Positions 11,701 through 26,700 of a stretch of DNA of 64,000 nt are shown in pieces. The notes under the pieces are model-generated. The model searched no databases. It had not been told where the DNA came from and saw only the letters and a list, made by a program, of their open reading frames with translations. Position numbers and translations under genes: made by a program. The stretch's first letter is position 1. The number at the start of each line of letters is the position of its first letter. This DNA is from Lineus longissimus. Taxonomy: Eukaryota > Nemertea > Pilidiophora > Heteronemertea > Lineidae. The stretch is taken from assembly GCF_910592395.1 (NCBI RefSeq), contig NC_088309.1, positions 21,764,599 to 21,828,598 on the forward strand, read 5' to 3'.

Positions 11701-14700
11701 AAATAGCCCTATCTCCATGAAAGTGAGAGATGTCACATGATGTGGCACATGACTTACCACATTTCCACCACGTCCCGTTTGGCCGAGTGTCGGCGCTGGG
11801 ATGACTCCCGGAGCAGCAGGCGTAGACAGGGAGGACTGGGAGGACGCGCCAATCATACCGCGATCCTGGGCGACGCTGACTACGAGAAAATCTTCTGGTT
11901 CCGACTTGGATGGCAATGGACTGGAAGAAAACATCCAAAGATACATAAACCTAAAGCTAAAGTTGGCTAGATAAGTCTTCTCATGTACAAAATAGCACGT
12001 TGACATGGACAGAATCATTACTCAATTCAAACAGCTTTGGCCTACCAGAGTCTTCTCGGAATATGAACGAGCAGCTACTGAGCAATCACTTACTTTTTGA
12101 TTCCCTCAATGTCATACTCTGTTTCATCTTCCAACCATTCTGGCGGATCTAAGATAGGACCGATGTCCATTTCTATGATTTCTTTCTGTGTGGACAGTGT
12201 TATACAATTCAAGTTCGCCTGTGGAAAAAAACAATGAATTAATTCAAATATTTGAAACTTTCCAAACATACTGTCAAAGACAGTGGACATTCATTAAAAA
12301 AATTGGTGAATCCTGATTTGGTAAGAATATGTTTTGTGTATCTTATGATTTGAGCTAATAAGAGACTTGCCAAAGATGAAAATCAAGTCTAGCAGTGGGA
12401 CTTGATCTGCTCTGTCTGATATGCAAGCAGATGCATTCAAGAGTCATCATGATCTACATTCTGAACAAGCATGCCACCTCATTTTTTGACAAGCTGAAAG
12501 ACATGTTCGTTTTTACATGTGTACCAACCTGGTTTATACAAAATGATGTGATGATGTCTTGTTCTTTATGGATGATCTTAACAGGATCTACCATACGCAT
12601 GCTACCACCATCGGTCATGTCCGATATCATACTACTGCTCTCCTGTAATAGCAAAGGAGAGAAGTTATACATAAATCTGTGTTATTGTTGCAATGAAATG
12701 TTTCAGCAGCTTATTCTAATCTGCTTAGCTTCAATATGAAGTTCTGTTAAATCCCTTGACAGCAGCTCCAATCCCTGCTAAAAATCACCCTTCTGGCATG
12801 TCTTTTGTTAATTTCTTTTTTCTAAATCAAACTTATCTAACTACCGGTAAATAAAGTGTGGTGCCAGACACAGCCATCCTTGCAAATATCAGAAAATGAT
12901 GTTTAAAGTTTTACCTCTCTTTTCATTTTCTTCTTCTTGAATATGTAGCGAATGAATACATCTTGAAGGTATTCCTGTCTGACTAGATAATGCCATAACC
13001 TCTTACATGGGCTTGCAGTATGGTGGTTGGTGCTGGAATAGTAAGAAAATACCACAACTTAGAGAGTCACAGCAAAGCTCAGAGGGTAAATTACAAAGGA
13101 AAGCTCTTGTCCAGGTTCATTTCTGGGCAGGAACCAGACTCAAACTAAGAACGGAACCAGACTCAAACTAAGAACGGAACCAGACTCAAACTAAGTACGG
13201 AACCAGACTCAAACTGAGAACGAAACCAGACTCAAACTAAGAACGGAACCAGACTCAAACTAAGAACGGAACCAGACTCAAACTAAGAACGGAACCAGAC
13301 TCAAACTAAGAACGGAACCAGACTCAAACTAAGAACGGAACCAGTGTGGGATTACATTCTGATTCAGTCGGGCAACATGCGAGACACTACACACTATTGA
13401 GCTATGAAAAGAAATCAATACTTACACAAATGGAGTGTTGGTTGGTTCTAACATCGACTTGTACTTGAACAACAATGGTCCATTCTGATCGGTGTCCATG
13501 TAGCAACCAGGAATGTAATTATCTGGTGGACCGTTGAACAGTTCAAGTTTACTGTACAGCACCTCTTCCCAGCACTGTAATACCTTGATTACAGCCTGTA
13601 GCAATGGTGAACACACTGGAAGCTCTGAAAATACAGGATTTAAAGCTCAAATAAAATGCTTTCAATTCTGCAAGTGGTTGGCAATATCGTTTTTCAAATA
13701 CTACTAACCAGCAAATACTACCAACACGGCCGAGAGCTAGCCTTATCGGAGGTCGACATTTCTACTAATTCATACGCTACCTAATGCCCAATATTGGTCA
13801 GAGCGAAAGATTAAGACTTTCAAGCTAGCGCTCAGCTCCTAACTCTGTCGTTTAATTTAGCTCACCAGGAAGTTCAATGCCCACATTCGGCAAGAATATC
13901 CTCATATTTCTGAGAATCGTCTTGATGATGGCATATCTCATCACGCACCAACTGTACGAGTTTGGATCAAGGTGTTCATTCGTAGCCGTCGCTGACCTAA
14001 AACAGAGAGAAAGGACAAGTTAATGTCATGACTCTTAAACTGTACTTCACATGAAGAATGGTCAAGCAACAAAGCCCCCCCCCCTATAAAAATGTACTTA
14101 CTGTGGTTTAAGAAGATCAGCTTCATCTTCTTCTTCTTCATCAGAACTATGAATGGAGGCCTCGGAGTCATATTCCTCCACACCAGGCTGCAGCACGGGA
14201 GCATACGGCTACAAGAAAAACATTGTTATTACGATTACAGAAATGGATACCAGATGCACCATAACCAAGAGAAATGGCTCATGCCTGCTGTTGGTTTTTT
14301 AAACAAAAGCAAAAACATTTCTATACCCTGGCATCAGAATTTGAGGTAGTCCGTCAAGGGATATTCTGGAGTAAGCAGTTGTCACTAACAAAATTGGGTG
14401 AAAGTAAAAAAGGTGAAATTAGGAATACCATCACATTAGTTGGAAGAAAAGAAATATGGCTCAGGTAAGGTTTATTCTATTAAGAACTTTTAAACAAAAT
14501 CAGTCACCCAATGAAGAGTATATCTCTTAAACAAGTCGTGATTTTTGTTAATGATCAGACACTTTTATGCAGAGTCATTATCCATGAGAACAACACCAAT
14601 CGGGGAAAGTGCGCCTAAAACTGAAAACACTTCTGCAAATTTCTACAGTTTTGCACTTTGGGGTGTATTTTTGTTTTTGACCAAAGGAAAGGGAAGGAAA

Positions 14701-17700
14701 TCAACTTGGTGCAGACTGTGAGAGGAGACATGGATGAGGAGCACCTAACTGGTCACAACAGGACATATCAGGAGGGGGGACACAGGAGAAACTAAATCGC
14801 TATCAAGTTTGTTGATGTGTTTTGCTAGCCCTGAAAAAAAATATCCTCATTGAAGTTTCAGGAACGCTTCCTCTGGACCTAGATCCCTGGATGATTCTAG
14901 GTGATGAGGCACTTTGAGCAAGGTTTTCATAAAGCACTTAAGAAATGTGCATCAACGCTTTTGACACCAACACCGTCAATGCAAACTACAGATCCGTGGT
15001 ACTTTTTGTCATCAATGTCCTGGACCTGCTGTAGCCCACAAACACCAAGGAGTATTATAGGGTTGAAAATAGCCAAGCATTGACAGTATTGCCAATTGAA
15101 AAATCAGCAACTCTTGCCACTGGCTGCGTGTAGGTTGCTTCCACCATCAATAGCAACACTTGAGGGACTGCTTCCCTAATAACATGCCTGCACTGGAGCA
15201 GTGATGGTCGTTGATCTGTACATGCCTTAGAGATGCTTAAGATGTAGAGGCTGGTGTTTGTTATGTAGGCATGGCAAAGCATCCTATGAAATGAAGCAGA
15301 AAAGCTGGGATATACAGCAGAGAGCAAATGACTTAAATTTGTGTAGTTTTAAAGCCGGAGGAATATCACAAAAATGTTCAACCTGCTTTCCCAGGCCCAT
15401 ATAATGTGAACTGTGAATGTTTTAAGTTTTATTTTCAGCATCATGTCTCTCACCTGTACATTTAAAAGCACACTTCCAGCACTCTTAAAAGGTGTCGTTC
15501 AGGTTACTGTCATGCACTTGCATCACTGCACTTTAAGTTTTGGTCGAAAAGTCTTTTTAACACACATTCGAGTCCAAAGAATTTCTTTTGATACCAATCG
15601 GTCTTTCAATCCTGTACATGTATGTCACCTGAAGAACACGCTTTTAGGACCCGAGGAACAAACTAAACTTAAAACTGCAAAGGAACACAAAGCGTTGAAA
15701 CAAAATAAGACCAGCCCTTGCTCTTAACACCAATTACCATTACCTTTGAGCATCCTCTAAATGTACATAATTCAAACCTCTCATCGGGAGGCAGTGTGAA
15801 CTGCAAGAAGACACCACACTAGCATTTATACGCAACTAAAATGCCCTAACTGTCATTTGAAAACCAACTAGAACCATACAAAAGATTTTGAATATGGCAT
15901 GCAGAAATTTAAGTGTGGGTATTGATTTCAAGGACTTTCTACAAAATGCATGTGTTGGGTCGTATGGCATGGGAAGGGAGTATTTCACAACTGTGGATGT
16001 AAGTACAACTCAACATTTTCCATCAAGCTTTTGTGACAACTCAGGAAAGCAGACCTTTTGATAACGTGCAGATGACGTCATCACCATCTGACTGCGAACA
16101 CATGACCATAAATGGCAGAATGATGTTCATGATCGTTTACACAGCACCGCACTCTGATGTCATACCAAATGACGAAGCATATATGGATGGAGCTTATTTA
16201 CAGCAGTCATTTGACACTATGTAAATTGGGGAAAGGGACCATGCCATGGCAGTATTTACAGCACACTCTCTTTAAATAACATGCGTCCCCAACAGAGAAA
16301 ATGCCCAAAAATCATCAAATCACTTTGTGAATTTGATGACTTGGCACTATTTGTAATTTTCTCCGATAATCTTTTGTTGGGGACAAAGCATGCCTCACCT
16401 CGCTACTAGAGCTAGAACGTGACGAATTGAATAGTGCTGATTCTTCTGCAAGCTGAGATCAGAAAGACTAGTTTGACAAAGTCAAAAAACAAAATGGCCA
16501 AGTCCTGGACAGCTGTTCATAGTTAAGTATCAGAGCAAACCAGGGTAAGTTTCATCAAGCAACCACAAGTCTTTAAAGTCTTATGACTCTGAGACACAAA
16601 ATCATATTCACTCTGAAATTGATCTGTCACAGTTAGCTTGAAATGAGCTGAAAGCTGAAAGTATAGTAAAAATCCACAGAATACACAGCTTAGAAATAAG
16701 TTCAGAGCTTAGTGTTTGTACAATTAAAAGCAAAAAGCGTTATTAAGATGAGATAACACTTAGTTGACATGCCGAGAGTGAAGAGCTACTGACATGACTG
16801 ACAACACACCAACTTCACGAAAAACATCTTGCCTTTTCGAGGATTATTCGAGTGTGCAAAGACCGAGAAAATCAAAGCAATAGTCAAGCTTTGTTAAAAT
16901 AAATAAATGGCTACTTTTATAAAGCACATGACCGACATGTAGAAGGGTCAGGCTAGGCCCGCAATTTAACCCGCAAGGAATAGACATGGCGTTTCCTAAT
17001 GAAGAAGGAAGAAAAAGAGACATCAAATGAAATACTTGGGAAACTTACCTTGGTCATGAAATAGCTTATGATGCTAACTTCCGGTGGCATGAATTTCTCC
17101 CTGTATGTTGGTTTTTCCTCTTTTTTCTGCCCAGTGACCACTTCGGGGCCAAACAGACGGGTGTGGAGATTGACACGTCCACGGGAGAGGTTGTCGATGG
17201 CACGAGGAATGTTTCCTGTAAATACACATTAATAATTTTCATTGAAATTCTGACGTTTAGCAACTTTAATTTGTGCTTCAAGGAACAATGAATTCAGAGA
17301 TGTAAGCCGAGAAGAATAAGAAGTTAGGCTTGTGGATTAGAATGAAATAGGATCTGCCATTGACCAAATTCATAGAGCAGGGAGAACTTTTTCATATTTA
17401 GAGGACCAGAGGAAAATTGAACTAGGAACATGTTGTTTTGTTTTACCTTGAGGTTTACCACTAGGCTGAGCAACATTGAGTCGTTTCTTTGTCCCACCAC
17501 CAAACAAAGCCGACCACATTCTCTCGTTAAACGGGTGCGCGACCAGTCGGTAGAGGATGTTAGCATCATAGGTTGTGACGGCATGGATCAAGAGGCTCAT
17601 GTAGACCCCAATCAGCGATTCGCACAGGAGGATGTTTAGCTTTGGGGCCTCCTCGTCACGTTCTCGTTGGAGTAGCGTGCGTAACGAGGTCACTCCCGGC

Positions 17701-20700
17701 CATCTTCCCGGCAATGAGGTCACCATCTCATCACCGCTACTGCATCTGCGCTGTCTCTTGGCACCAGCCATTAGATAGCTATCTTGGTAGGTGACATTAG
17801 TACTGAAAAATAAAGAAGGTGGATATAAACAATCATACTCATCTCGGAGCAAAAAGTACCCAGAGGGCACTATTCTTGCCACTATAACAATAACAGAACT
17901 TGGTCCAAAAGGCGCGCTTTCCAGAGTAGGAATCTTCAATAGACAGTCAACAGGCAAAAATTATAAAGTGCAAAATACTTACTTTGTGAAACCTTCCATT
18001 CCAATATCAATGTTATCATTCATGGATACGATGAAATTATCACTGTCACACAGGCACTGGTAGATACAAGCAGACAAGGCAGCACTCAGATTCCGCAATG
18101 TCGTCACCATCGGAAGCATGGAGCCGCAGACAGGGGGCGTCTTGAACTCAACAATGGAATGTAGGAGATCTTGTGAGAGACACTGCAGATGACGTATGGG
18201 GTCGGAGATGACAGTCTTCGAACTGGCAATGCTTGCGGAAAGAAGTGGAAGTGTTGTCGGGAATGGCAGCGGTGAGAGCAGCTGTTGTTGGGTCTTCTCC
18301 TGTTGAAGCTCTTGCAGTAGTAGGATCAGTTCCATTCGGACCGATGCAAGTCCGCCGCCTGTCAGCCCCTGGAGACTACAATAACTCAGCAGTGTTCGCA
18401 ACAGTTGTTGATTGGCCTTCAACCATTGTTTCCGCCGTGCCATCCTTTCTAGTTTCGCCTCAAAGTCTAGTTTCTCTGCCTTGAGCACCTCGTGCAGGGT
18501 TGGCTTACCCATATCTACCATGGAGAGAGTCATCCTATCTATGGTACTACTGGTATCCTTATCCACATCAAGCTTGGATTCAGCTTTCCCTGAAAGAAGC
18601 AAGGCACTTAATTTTATTCACCCTGAAATCTGCCATGCGGTATAGCATATGAAACAAAATTCTGTACGGACAACTCTTTCAATGAAGGCGTAGCAGTGAA
18701 CAAGTTTTCCAGGAATGGACTGTAATGACAATTAACTTGACCTCATTTTCACTGGACATAATAAATATTTCTACTCACTGGCTTCTGATTGTTCGGTGAG
18801 ATCCATTCCATAGCGACAGATAGTCTTGAGAGTCTCGCATTCCCTCTCCAACCAAATGTACAGCTGATACCTCAACTGGCCGCCATCAACTTCAAACCCG
18901 GTCGCCAGCGTGCTCAACTCCTCCATCATGATTTTCAGACACGCGATAAACCGTAATTGTTGCGCCATGATGTCCATCTGCGGTGGTTTTGTCGGGGTAT
19001 CATCCTTGGTGATATCTGGAACATCTAAACTCTTTGACTTGAGTTTATCTTTGGATTCGATCTCGCTATCGGACTTGGTGTCACCGTCGTCATCAAAATT
19101 GTAATCCATATCTTTGAATCGATTGCTCGTCAATGGTTTGCTCCAGTCAATGTCATCGTCGTCTTTCTTGGCTTGAAACGTTATAGGCGTCCCCCAATCA
19201 AAGTCATTTGACGTATCCTTTTTACTCGATACCGGTTGACTCCAATCAAACGTTGAGGCATTCTGTTGCGGTTTATCACCAATGTTTATGTTTATTGTAC
19301 CCGTCTCAATGGAACTGTCCGATCGTTCAAACTCTGCTTTAACTGACCCCTCCTCTGAGGAATCAATGTCCATCACAGTGCATTCCGGGAGCTTCGTCAG
19401 AACTTCCAATGCCAACAATGGACACCCTGTCTTGAAATGTGCATGCGCTGTCGCAAAATACAGGCGTCTTTCCATGGGGGTTATCTTGTCGACATATGTA
19501 ACATTTTGATCAACAGACGAAGAATGCATGCCCCGTGTGAATCCCGATAACAGGACTTGTTTGTTCTTTTCTAAGGCAGTTGTAGCAAGGTATTGTCTGA
19601 CTAGGAGAGGATGAGTCCGCAAGTACACATAGAAATTGAAAACACTAGGATTAGCAGTGTAGGAGGCAAAGTCATCATCTGTGCTGTAGAAGTTCCGCGC
19701 CGTCCCAGATTGGAGAAGCGTAGAAAGTGCACTGCTGTAGTCCTTCAACATCCATAATGCCATACTACGTAGGAATGGGTCACTGTGTGCTTTGTGATGG
19801 TGATAATTCTCCCCTACTGCATCCATTCCCAGGATCTCCTCATACAAGATACGCTTCATGTTCACTGGCATCGCATCGTCAAGTTCTGTCTCGTAGAGGC
19901 GTGCTATGACCATCGCCAACTGGATATCATCCATTTTGTTCAGGCAGACCTAGAACAGGGAGAGATGTAAAATTTACGAGGTGCAGGTACATGTAAAATG
20001 AGAAACCTTCCGTAATGATAATACTAGTGTGAATACTAGTTGATATTAGGCACCACTGAGACATTTTAGCAATATGGCCAGGAGCACTACACTGTAGTTA
20101 ATGACAACCACAACAAATAATACTTGTCCTTATTGATTCTATGATATAACTAACCTCAATGGCGTCTCGGACTGATCCAGCAAGGAGGAAGAATGCCGTA
20201 GCATGCTCAAATCGTTGCCTTCCCAACAAGGCGAACGCATTCTTCAGAGCTGCACGGCGCCACCTATCCTCTTGGAAGTTGTGTTTGAAGAAATCCACCA
20301 TCTTTGTGTCACTGACAGACCTGCACGAAAATATAAAATCCATGAAGGTTTTGAACTTGAAGAAAACAAATGTACGAGATTTTGGAATAAAATAAATGCA
20401 TCATTAGCTACCTTACCTGAACAGTCCCCACAGCAGATTCTTCTTCTTCATGGCAAGATAGTACAGAGCTGCATCGAGTGGCTCCTTCTTCTGGTTGAAG
20501 GCAGCCTTGGCCACTTTCTCTATGCACCTCCTCAGTGTATTATTGTTCCTCACCCACCAGCCAACGCCATATTGCTTCAGCTCAGCCCACGTAGGGTCAC
20601 CGCGGCACATACCTGGGATGATCGATAACAATTCCTGTAATGATAACAAATTAGTTTCAATAGAAATCAGCATCCCAGTAGGCGACACAGATTTTCACAA

Positions 20701-23700
20701 GGGTATATGTCAAAATGACATCAAAACTCAACAAAACTGACGTCCCGTCTCTATCAAAACAATGTAATACCCTGGTGGAGTTATCGTGTTTTTTTCTGTT
20801 TCAAGCCATAGTGGCTAAATGAATCTGATTTTCGCTGATGTTTTTTGAGAATATCCATGATGCAGCGCTGACCATCACAAGGCACAAACCTCTTCAGCCT
20901 CTGAATGGAATGCCCAGACAAGATACGCGCCACCGAGACCTTCCTTCTGTAGGCGTGCCCGTTGGAACATGGGTAGCGTGTTGATCAGGTAGATGTGATG
21001 TCTCATAGCTAGCATGTAACGGAGGCCACAGTCGTCCATCGAGTCTAGAAAATGAGTCAGGAGTAGAGGTATACTTTAGCTTGAGGCATTATAGATTATA
21101 TTCAAAGTTGGGGGCGGAAAATAAAAGGTCAAGATGGGAGAGGGTCAGTATGACCTTATGAATACAAAAAAAGAACCCTCTGAACTTAAGAAGTGCAAAA
21201 CTTTAACACAGGCATAGGACAGATGTGCATATTTCTAAGAATCCTTCACTTAAACCCTTTTATTTTCACCATAACGTATCCAGATTCTTCTTCATCAAAC
21301 CTACATCATCAAAGATATTCTGAGGGACCTCTAAACTTTAGATTATCAATTCAGAGATTATCCAATGATGAAATGAAAAGTCCTCAACAACTTCTCATGA
21401 AAGACATATCATCAATAAAGCTATTTTATGCTGCGTTGTTATTATCAGTTAACACCTTCTAGCAAGAGAATACTACAAAGAATCACATTGACCCGAGGTC
21501 TAGCAAAGTTCAAATCAAGAGCTAGGAAGCCAAGCTCAGGATGCTAGCATGCAGGAGAAAGGGAAGGGTGTGGAGAGAAGGATATTTGAGATTTAGTGTT
21601 ATGTTTCAAGATACATTTTACTAATTGTTAATTTCCATTTCAAGCTCCAGTATGCTATCACTACAAAGAGGAACTTCATCAACAAGCAGAACTTTGTCTG
21701 ATTTGACATACAATTTTGCAGAATATCAACTGCATACATGTATGTGGTGTGGAGGGGTTGGTTAAAGTGTTATTGGAATGGGTCTACTGAAATTTGATCT
21801 CAACTGTGGGGTGAATCTGGTTTGTATAAAATAATAAACTGCTGGACCTACCAGCTGGCCCCAGGGGTGCGCCCCCAGCTGAGGCATATCCTCGGGTTCC
21901 TGCACCAAAAGCACTCGTTCCACCATCCTGCTGATGGGCAGTCACAACTACAATAGAACAGAGCTTAGTTTATGCAAGCATGCATCGAATATCATAGGTA
22001 TCACCATAGGAGGCTCACTTTCAGTTGAAAGAATTCAAACGCTGGTAAGTCTTGCAATGCTCCTGGTCAGTTTGACCTGAAATATTCCTGTTGGTAAAAG
22101 TGCCAATCACAGAACAAGAGACCTCATTTCATGTCGGTCCTCAGTACTTTCAATCGGCAGAGAGCGTTGGTACTGGCCACCATTTTACTGCCAATATACC
22201 AGGCCGGGAAGCTGATGGATCAACCACATAAACTTTGCAGTGGGGTATGGCCGCTGACATGCAAATCATTATGGTTTCAAGCTCCAAGTCATACAGGACC
22301 AGTTCTCAACCAAGATCTGGAGGTAAAATGGCAGCCACTACCGTCACCATGCTCCCCTGCCAATTAGTCTATGACCAATACGGGGCTAAATTTGGCTTCC
22401 ACCCACCAGCCAGGGCACTCAAGAATCTTCTATTAGAGTAAAACTGCCTCAAGTGGCGACACCTATCATTAAGACCTGAAGACTGAAAAATATCTGCTCT
22501 ATGTGGGCTACATGACGGCTAGATGTATGTGAGATAGAAAGTAGTAAAAAAATGGAAAATCAGTCAACATTATTTAAAACTTTGGCCCAAAAAATAACAT
22601 GCCACATGTCAGAGGAGTAGGATTTCGATTTCTCTATCAAGTACGTCAAAAAATCCAGGCAAAGTTTCATTCACTTCATAAAATCTTACAACCAAAAGCA
22701 ACAAACTAAAGATATCGACCAAGTTGATACAATGTTGTGTGTACAGGTAACAAGGAATTTGTATGTCTTCAGTTTATGGTCTACTTTACGACGACCATGT
22801 TTGCCTGTGCAAGATACCCCTATTTATATTTCCAATATACCGTGTCCGAGATATAGGCCAAAGTTTGAAATAACTAATGATTCTGGAAGAGTCAAAGTGC
22901 TGTTGCGAATGTCTAACGTGTAAATGTAAAGAAGTAAAAGTGTCAAATTAAATGAAATCGTAAATCATCCACCTGCGATGACCTTGCAAACAAGCAATTT
23001 TGTCCAAGTCGCTGAAATAAAAACTGCCAGTCTGCAGGGCAATTTATTGACTGCACCATTCTAATTGTCCAATGGTGGATGCATTTTCTGGTTCTGGTAA
23101 GCATTGGCTGGTGTCTATGACAATGCAAAAGGGAAGGGATTCTTTGTTGACACTCAGGTACCTATCATGCACCATGCGAGGTAAAAATGAATCAAAGCTA
23201 TGTCTAGAGAGAATAAACTATTACCTACAGGCTACAGTACTTAACTACAGCAACAACAGACACACTAAAATGTATAAAACATTTCTACATGTTCTTCAAA
23301 ACTGACCTGTTTCCCCAAACTCTTAGAATAATTTCATAATTCATTCAAGTGTATGGACTTTTTGTTGTATAAAGTTAGAATATTTCACCAATGTTTGAAT
23401 CAGAAATGGAAAAGAGTAATCCCAAAAATCAAACAGCCAGTGAAAATAAACTATTGTCAAACAAAAGATTTAAGAAAATTAAGATTCAGACTAATATTGT
23501 GCCCAATCGAATGAATAAACTGGTTATGGCCACAACAGACTCGCCCAAATCACTTCTAAAACGACTTTTAGAGGGGTGAAATGTACTCCTGACACACTTT
23601 GATTTCACCAGTCGCAAAAGCTCATTACAGGAAATGTATTCCCAACACAGTAAAGTCATATCGATTGGGCACATTGATTACTTGGCTTACCGCTTCTGAC

Positions 23701-26700
23701 TGCACGATCTGGAGCAAACTTGTCGGAGAAATCAGTGCTCGTGTTTGAAACGGTGTCTGCCAGGGCCAATAGATACATCTGATCCAGGCTTGAGAGCCCA
23801 GGAAGATGGGTGTGGGTGAGATGGCGAGTCAATGTACGCGCCTGCGATGGACCGAAGTAGTTCGGATTACTCGTGCCGCTCACGCTGCCAGAGGTGTGGC
23901 GCCGCCTTTTGGAACTGTTGATTTCACCATCTTCATTAAACACATCATCTTCTTCGTCCATTAAGGCTGTATCGAAGTCGTCGTCGTCGTCTGGTTTAGT
24001 TGCAAAGAGAGTGCTGTAGTCATGGTCCGTTTGCCCTGGGGCACCAAAGGGTGAGGAGACCTTGCCTTCTGCTTGGATGACGGTGTCGGTATCAGCAGCT
24101 GTCAAGGCGTACAGAGGGAGTGGCGGAATTGAATTGATTTCAATGTAGTCCAAGACCTCCTCTTGTAAGGTGCTCTGCTCAGTGGGACTAGATGCACTCA
24201 ACGACATGCGGCGTGTTTTCGACGGCTGCATGTTGGACGCAAACACCATGCTTCCCGCAATGCATCGCGTCAGGTGAGCAAGGATGGCTTTGACACGCCG
24301 AATTTTCCCAAAGTTCAGTAACTCAAGTAGAAGTTTTGGGTGGTATTGTGGAAGTACTGGGTTAGCAATGCGGGCAGCTTCAAACAAACCGCAGTCTTGG
24401 ATCCACTGAAGACTGGTGGTACTCTCACTCTTGGAAAGTTTCTTCCAATTACTCGGATCCTTCTTCTTCGGTTCATTCACACTCGACCCAGTTAACATAA
24501 GACTCGACGACGAGTGCGAAGGTTTCAAGAAACTTGTATTTCGCTTCATAACCGTGGATAGAGTGGCAGGCGAGCTCATCAGATTGAAATCTGTCAGGCT
24601 GCGCTTGTCAACTTCGCCGCCTGGGAGGACATCGTGCTCGCTTATGGAGTCGCCGCCTTCAGACTGGCCCTTCCATTGAGAGTAGACATGCATCTCATTA
24701 TCCATTCCGACCACTAAGATACCGTCTCTAGCCCAAGAGACGTGCATTGGCAGCGGGGGTAACCCATCAGCGGTCGTGAGGTCGATACTCCTCAGCTTCA
24801 TCCATCGTATCTCCTCCACCATATTCGGCACCGTCATAGACTTACTCTTCTGCAGTATGGGGCGGGCATGACTAGGCGACCGTACCACACTTTGTTCTTT
24901 TTGTGTGGCTTGTGCGATTTCTGTTGACACAGGAGCATACATCAAGATCTTAGACCCTACCCCTACAGTCAGTATATGTGACCCATCCTCTAACGAAACC
25001 CAATCTAATTGTACAAGATGCTTCTGTCGCAGCATACCAGACTTATTCCCCCGCTCCGCAATATACTTCTTGACACTGAAAATGGTACTCAGGCTTGGAA
25101 TCGAAGCGGACCGCCCCATGCCGCTTGAGCCCCGCCCTGATGTGGGGGATACGAGATGTTTGACTTCCTCATGCCTTGGGCTGTGATATGAATCAATGTA
25201 ACTGAGATCAATTTCAGCTTTGGGATCAGGTATGGAAATGTTCTTTAACTCTATCGTGTCCTCCAGGACCCATTCACTCCCACCTGAAAGGAAAACAGAG
25301 AAGATGTCTTCATTGCACCCTCTATAACACTTATAAAGTCTAGTCAAATTTGACGTGGACATGGAACTGAGCATTACTGCACATTCCTCAAATATTTTAC
25401 TTCCAAGATGCTTTTACACTATTTCAATCAATAATTGTCAGCTAGAACAAAAGATTAAATGTACCATATGATATGTTTCGATAATCAAACTCACCTGTTG
25501 ATTCACATTCATAAATAGACACACACAGATTGACGAATTTGTTCTCAGGGTTGTCAACACAAGTTCGGATTCTTCCCATCCGGTATGCAATGGCCACACG
25601 TCCACTGTACGCACAGCTAACAGTGATAGGTTTGCCTAAAAGGAAAGGAGAAATGTCTTAACATAGGGAATTTCGACAAGGGAGTGCCGTGGATTCAACG
25701 TAGCTTCTTTGTGAACTAGGCCCCAGGACCCATTTCTGTCTCCACCCCAAAGCTGAAATCCCTCTGATGCCCACCCTGGGCCATTTAAACAAGCCAATTT
25801 TTAAAAAAATATTTGGCATACCTGGGACATGAATGGCACTAGTCTCCTCGTTTCTTATCATCATCTCCCACTCATTCCAACCATATTTCTGCACCGTCTG
25901 TCCACTTCCGTTCTCGTCCAAAACATCCTCAACCTGACAGTTCCAGAAGCGAATCCGTCCATCGGAACAAGGCGTCGCGAACAAGTATGGTGCAAAGCAT
26001 GCAGGGTAGATGGAGGAGGAACTCAGATGTCCGGCAGCAACATTTGAACTGATCACTTCAATGCCTTCTGGTAACTCCAACATCTGTGTGCACACCTGGA
26101 TCGTGAAAAAAGGAGGCAACTGATCAGTGAGGTCAAATTGAAGAGAGACAACTAAAGTGGGACCGAAACTAATGTCCTTGATACTAATATAGGGGTTGTC
26201 CTCATAAGAGAGATGTCAGCAAGGGAGGTTCAATTTCCCTCACCTTTGTTGTTGTTATTGAAAGCTTGATCATGCCAGTTTTGCCTTGTGCAGCGGGAGG
26301 CACTTGGGTTGCGGCAAGGAAGTCCTCTTCCTCATCATCCTCGTCTCCTTGCCGGATGTAGAATGACTCCGTACTCATGTAACCCGTCTCGACGTCTTCT
26401 TTTACTGGAATAATGAGACAAAAGATGAGGCATTTGATCCAAGTCCGTGCCAATAGGCAGCGATGACCGCCAACCAAAGCATAATTCCCCAGTCGGTTTT
26501 TCCCCCATTTGGTACTCAATAGCTCTCCTCTTTGCATATGTAACTCATACTAGCTCCCACTTTTATGATAGGGTTGACAAGTGCTTGATTCTTTCCATTT
26601 CAAGTGTTCAAGGTCTTGAAGGTTTTTGTCACAGTGCTGCCACACTGATGGATAATCTTTTAGGCACTATAGTCGGAACTTACTCCGACCTTCTCTTCCT

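Noticed and set aside
15777-15799. A 23-nt micro-exon candidate on the - strand encoding FTLPPDE between DMXL exons 29 and 30
   Set aside because: Including it would shift the frame of exon 30, whose phase-0 join to exon 29 is consistent. Its donor is also weak.
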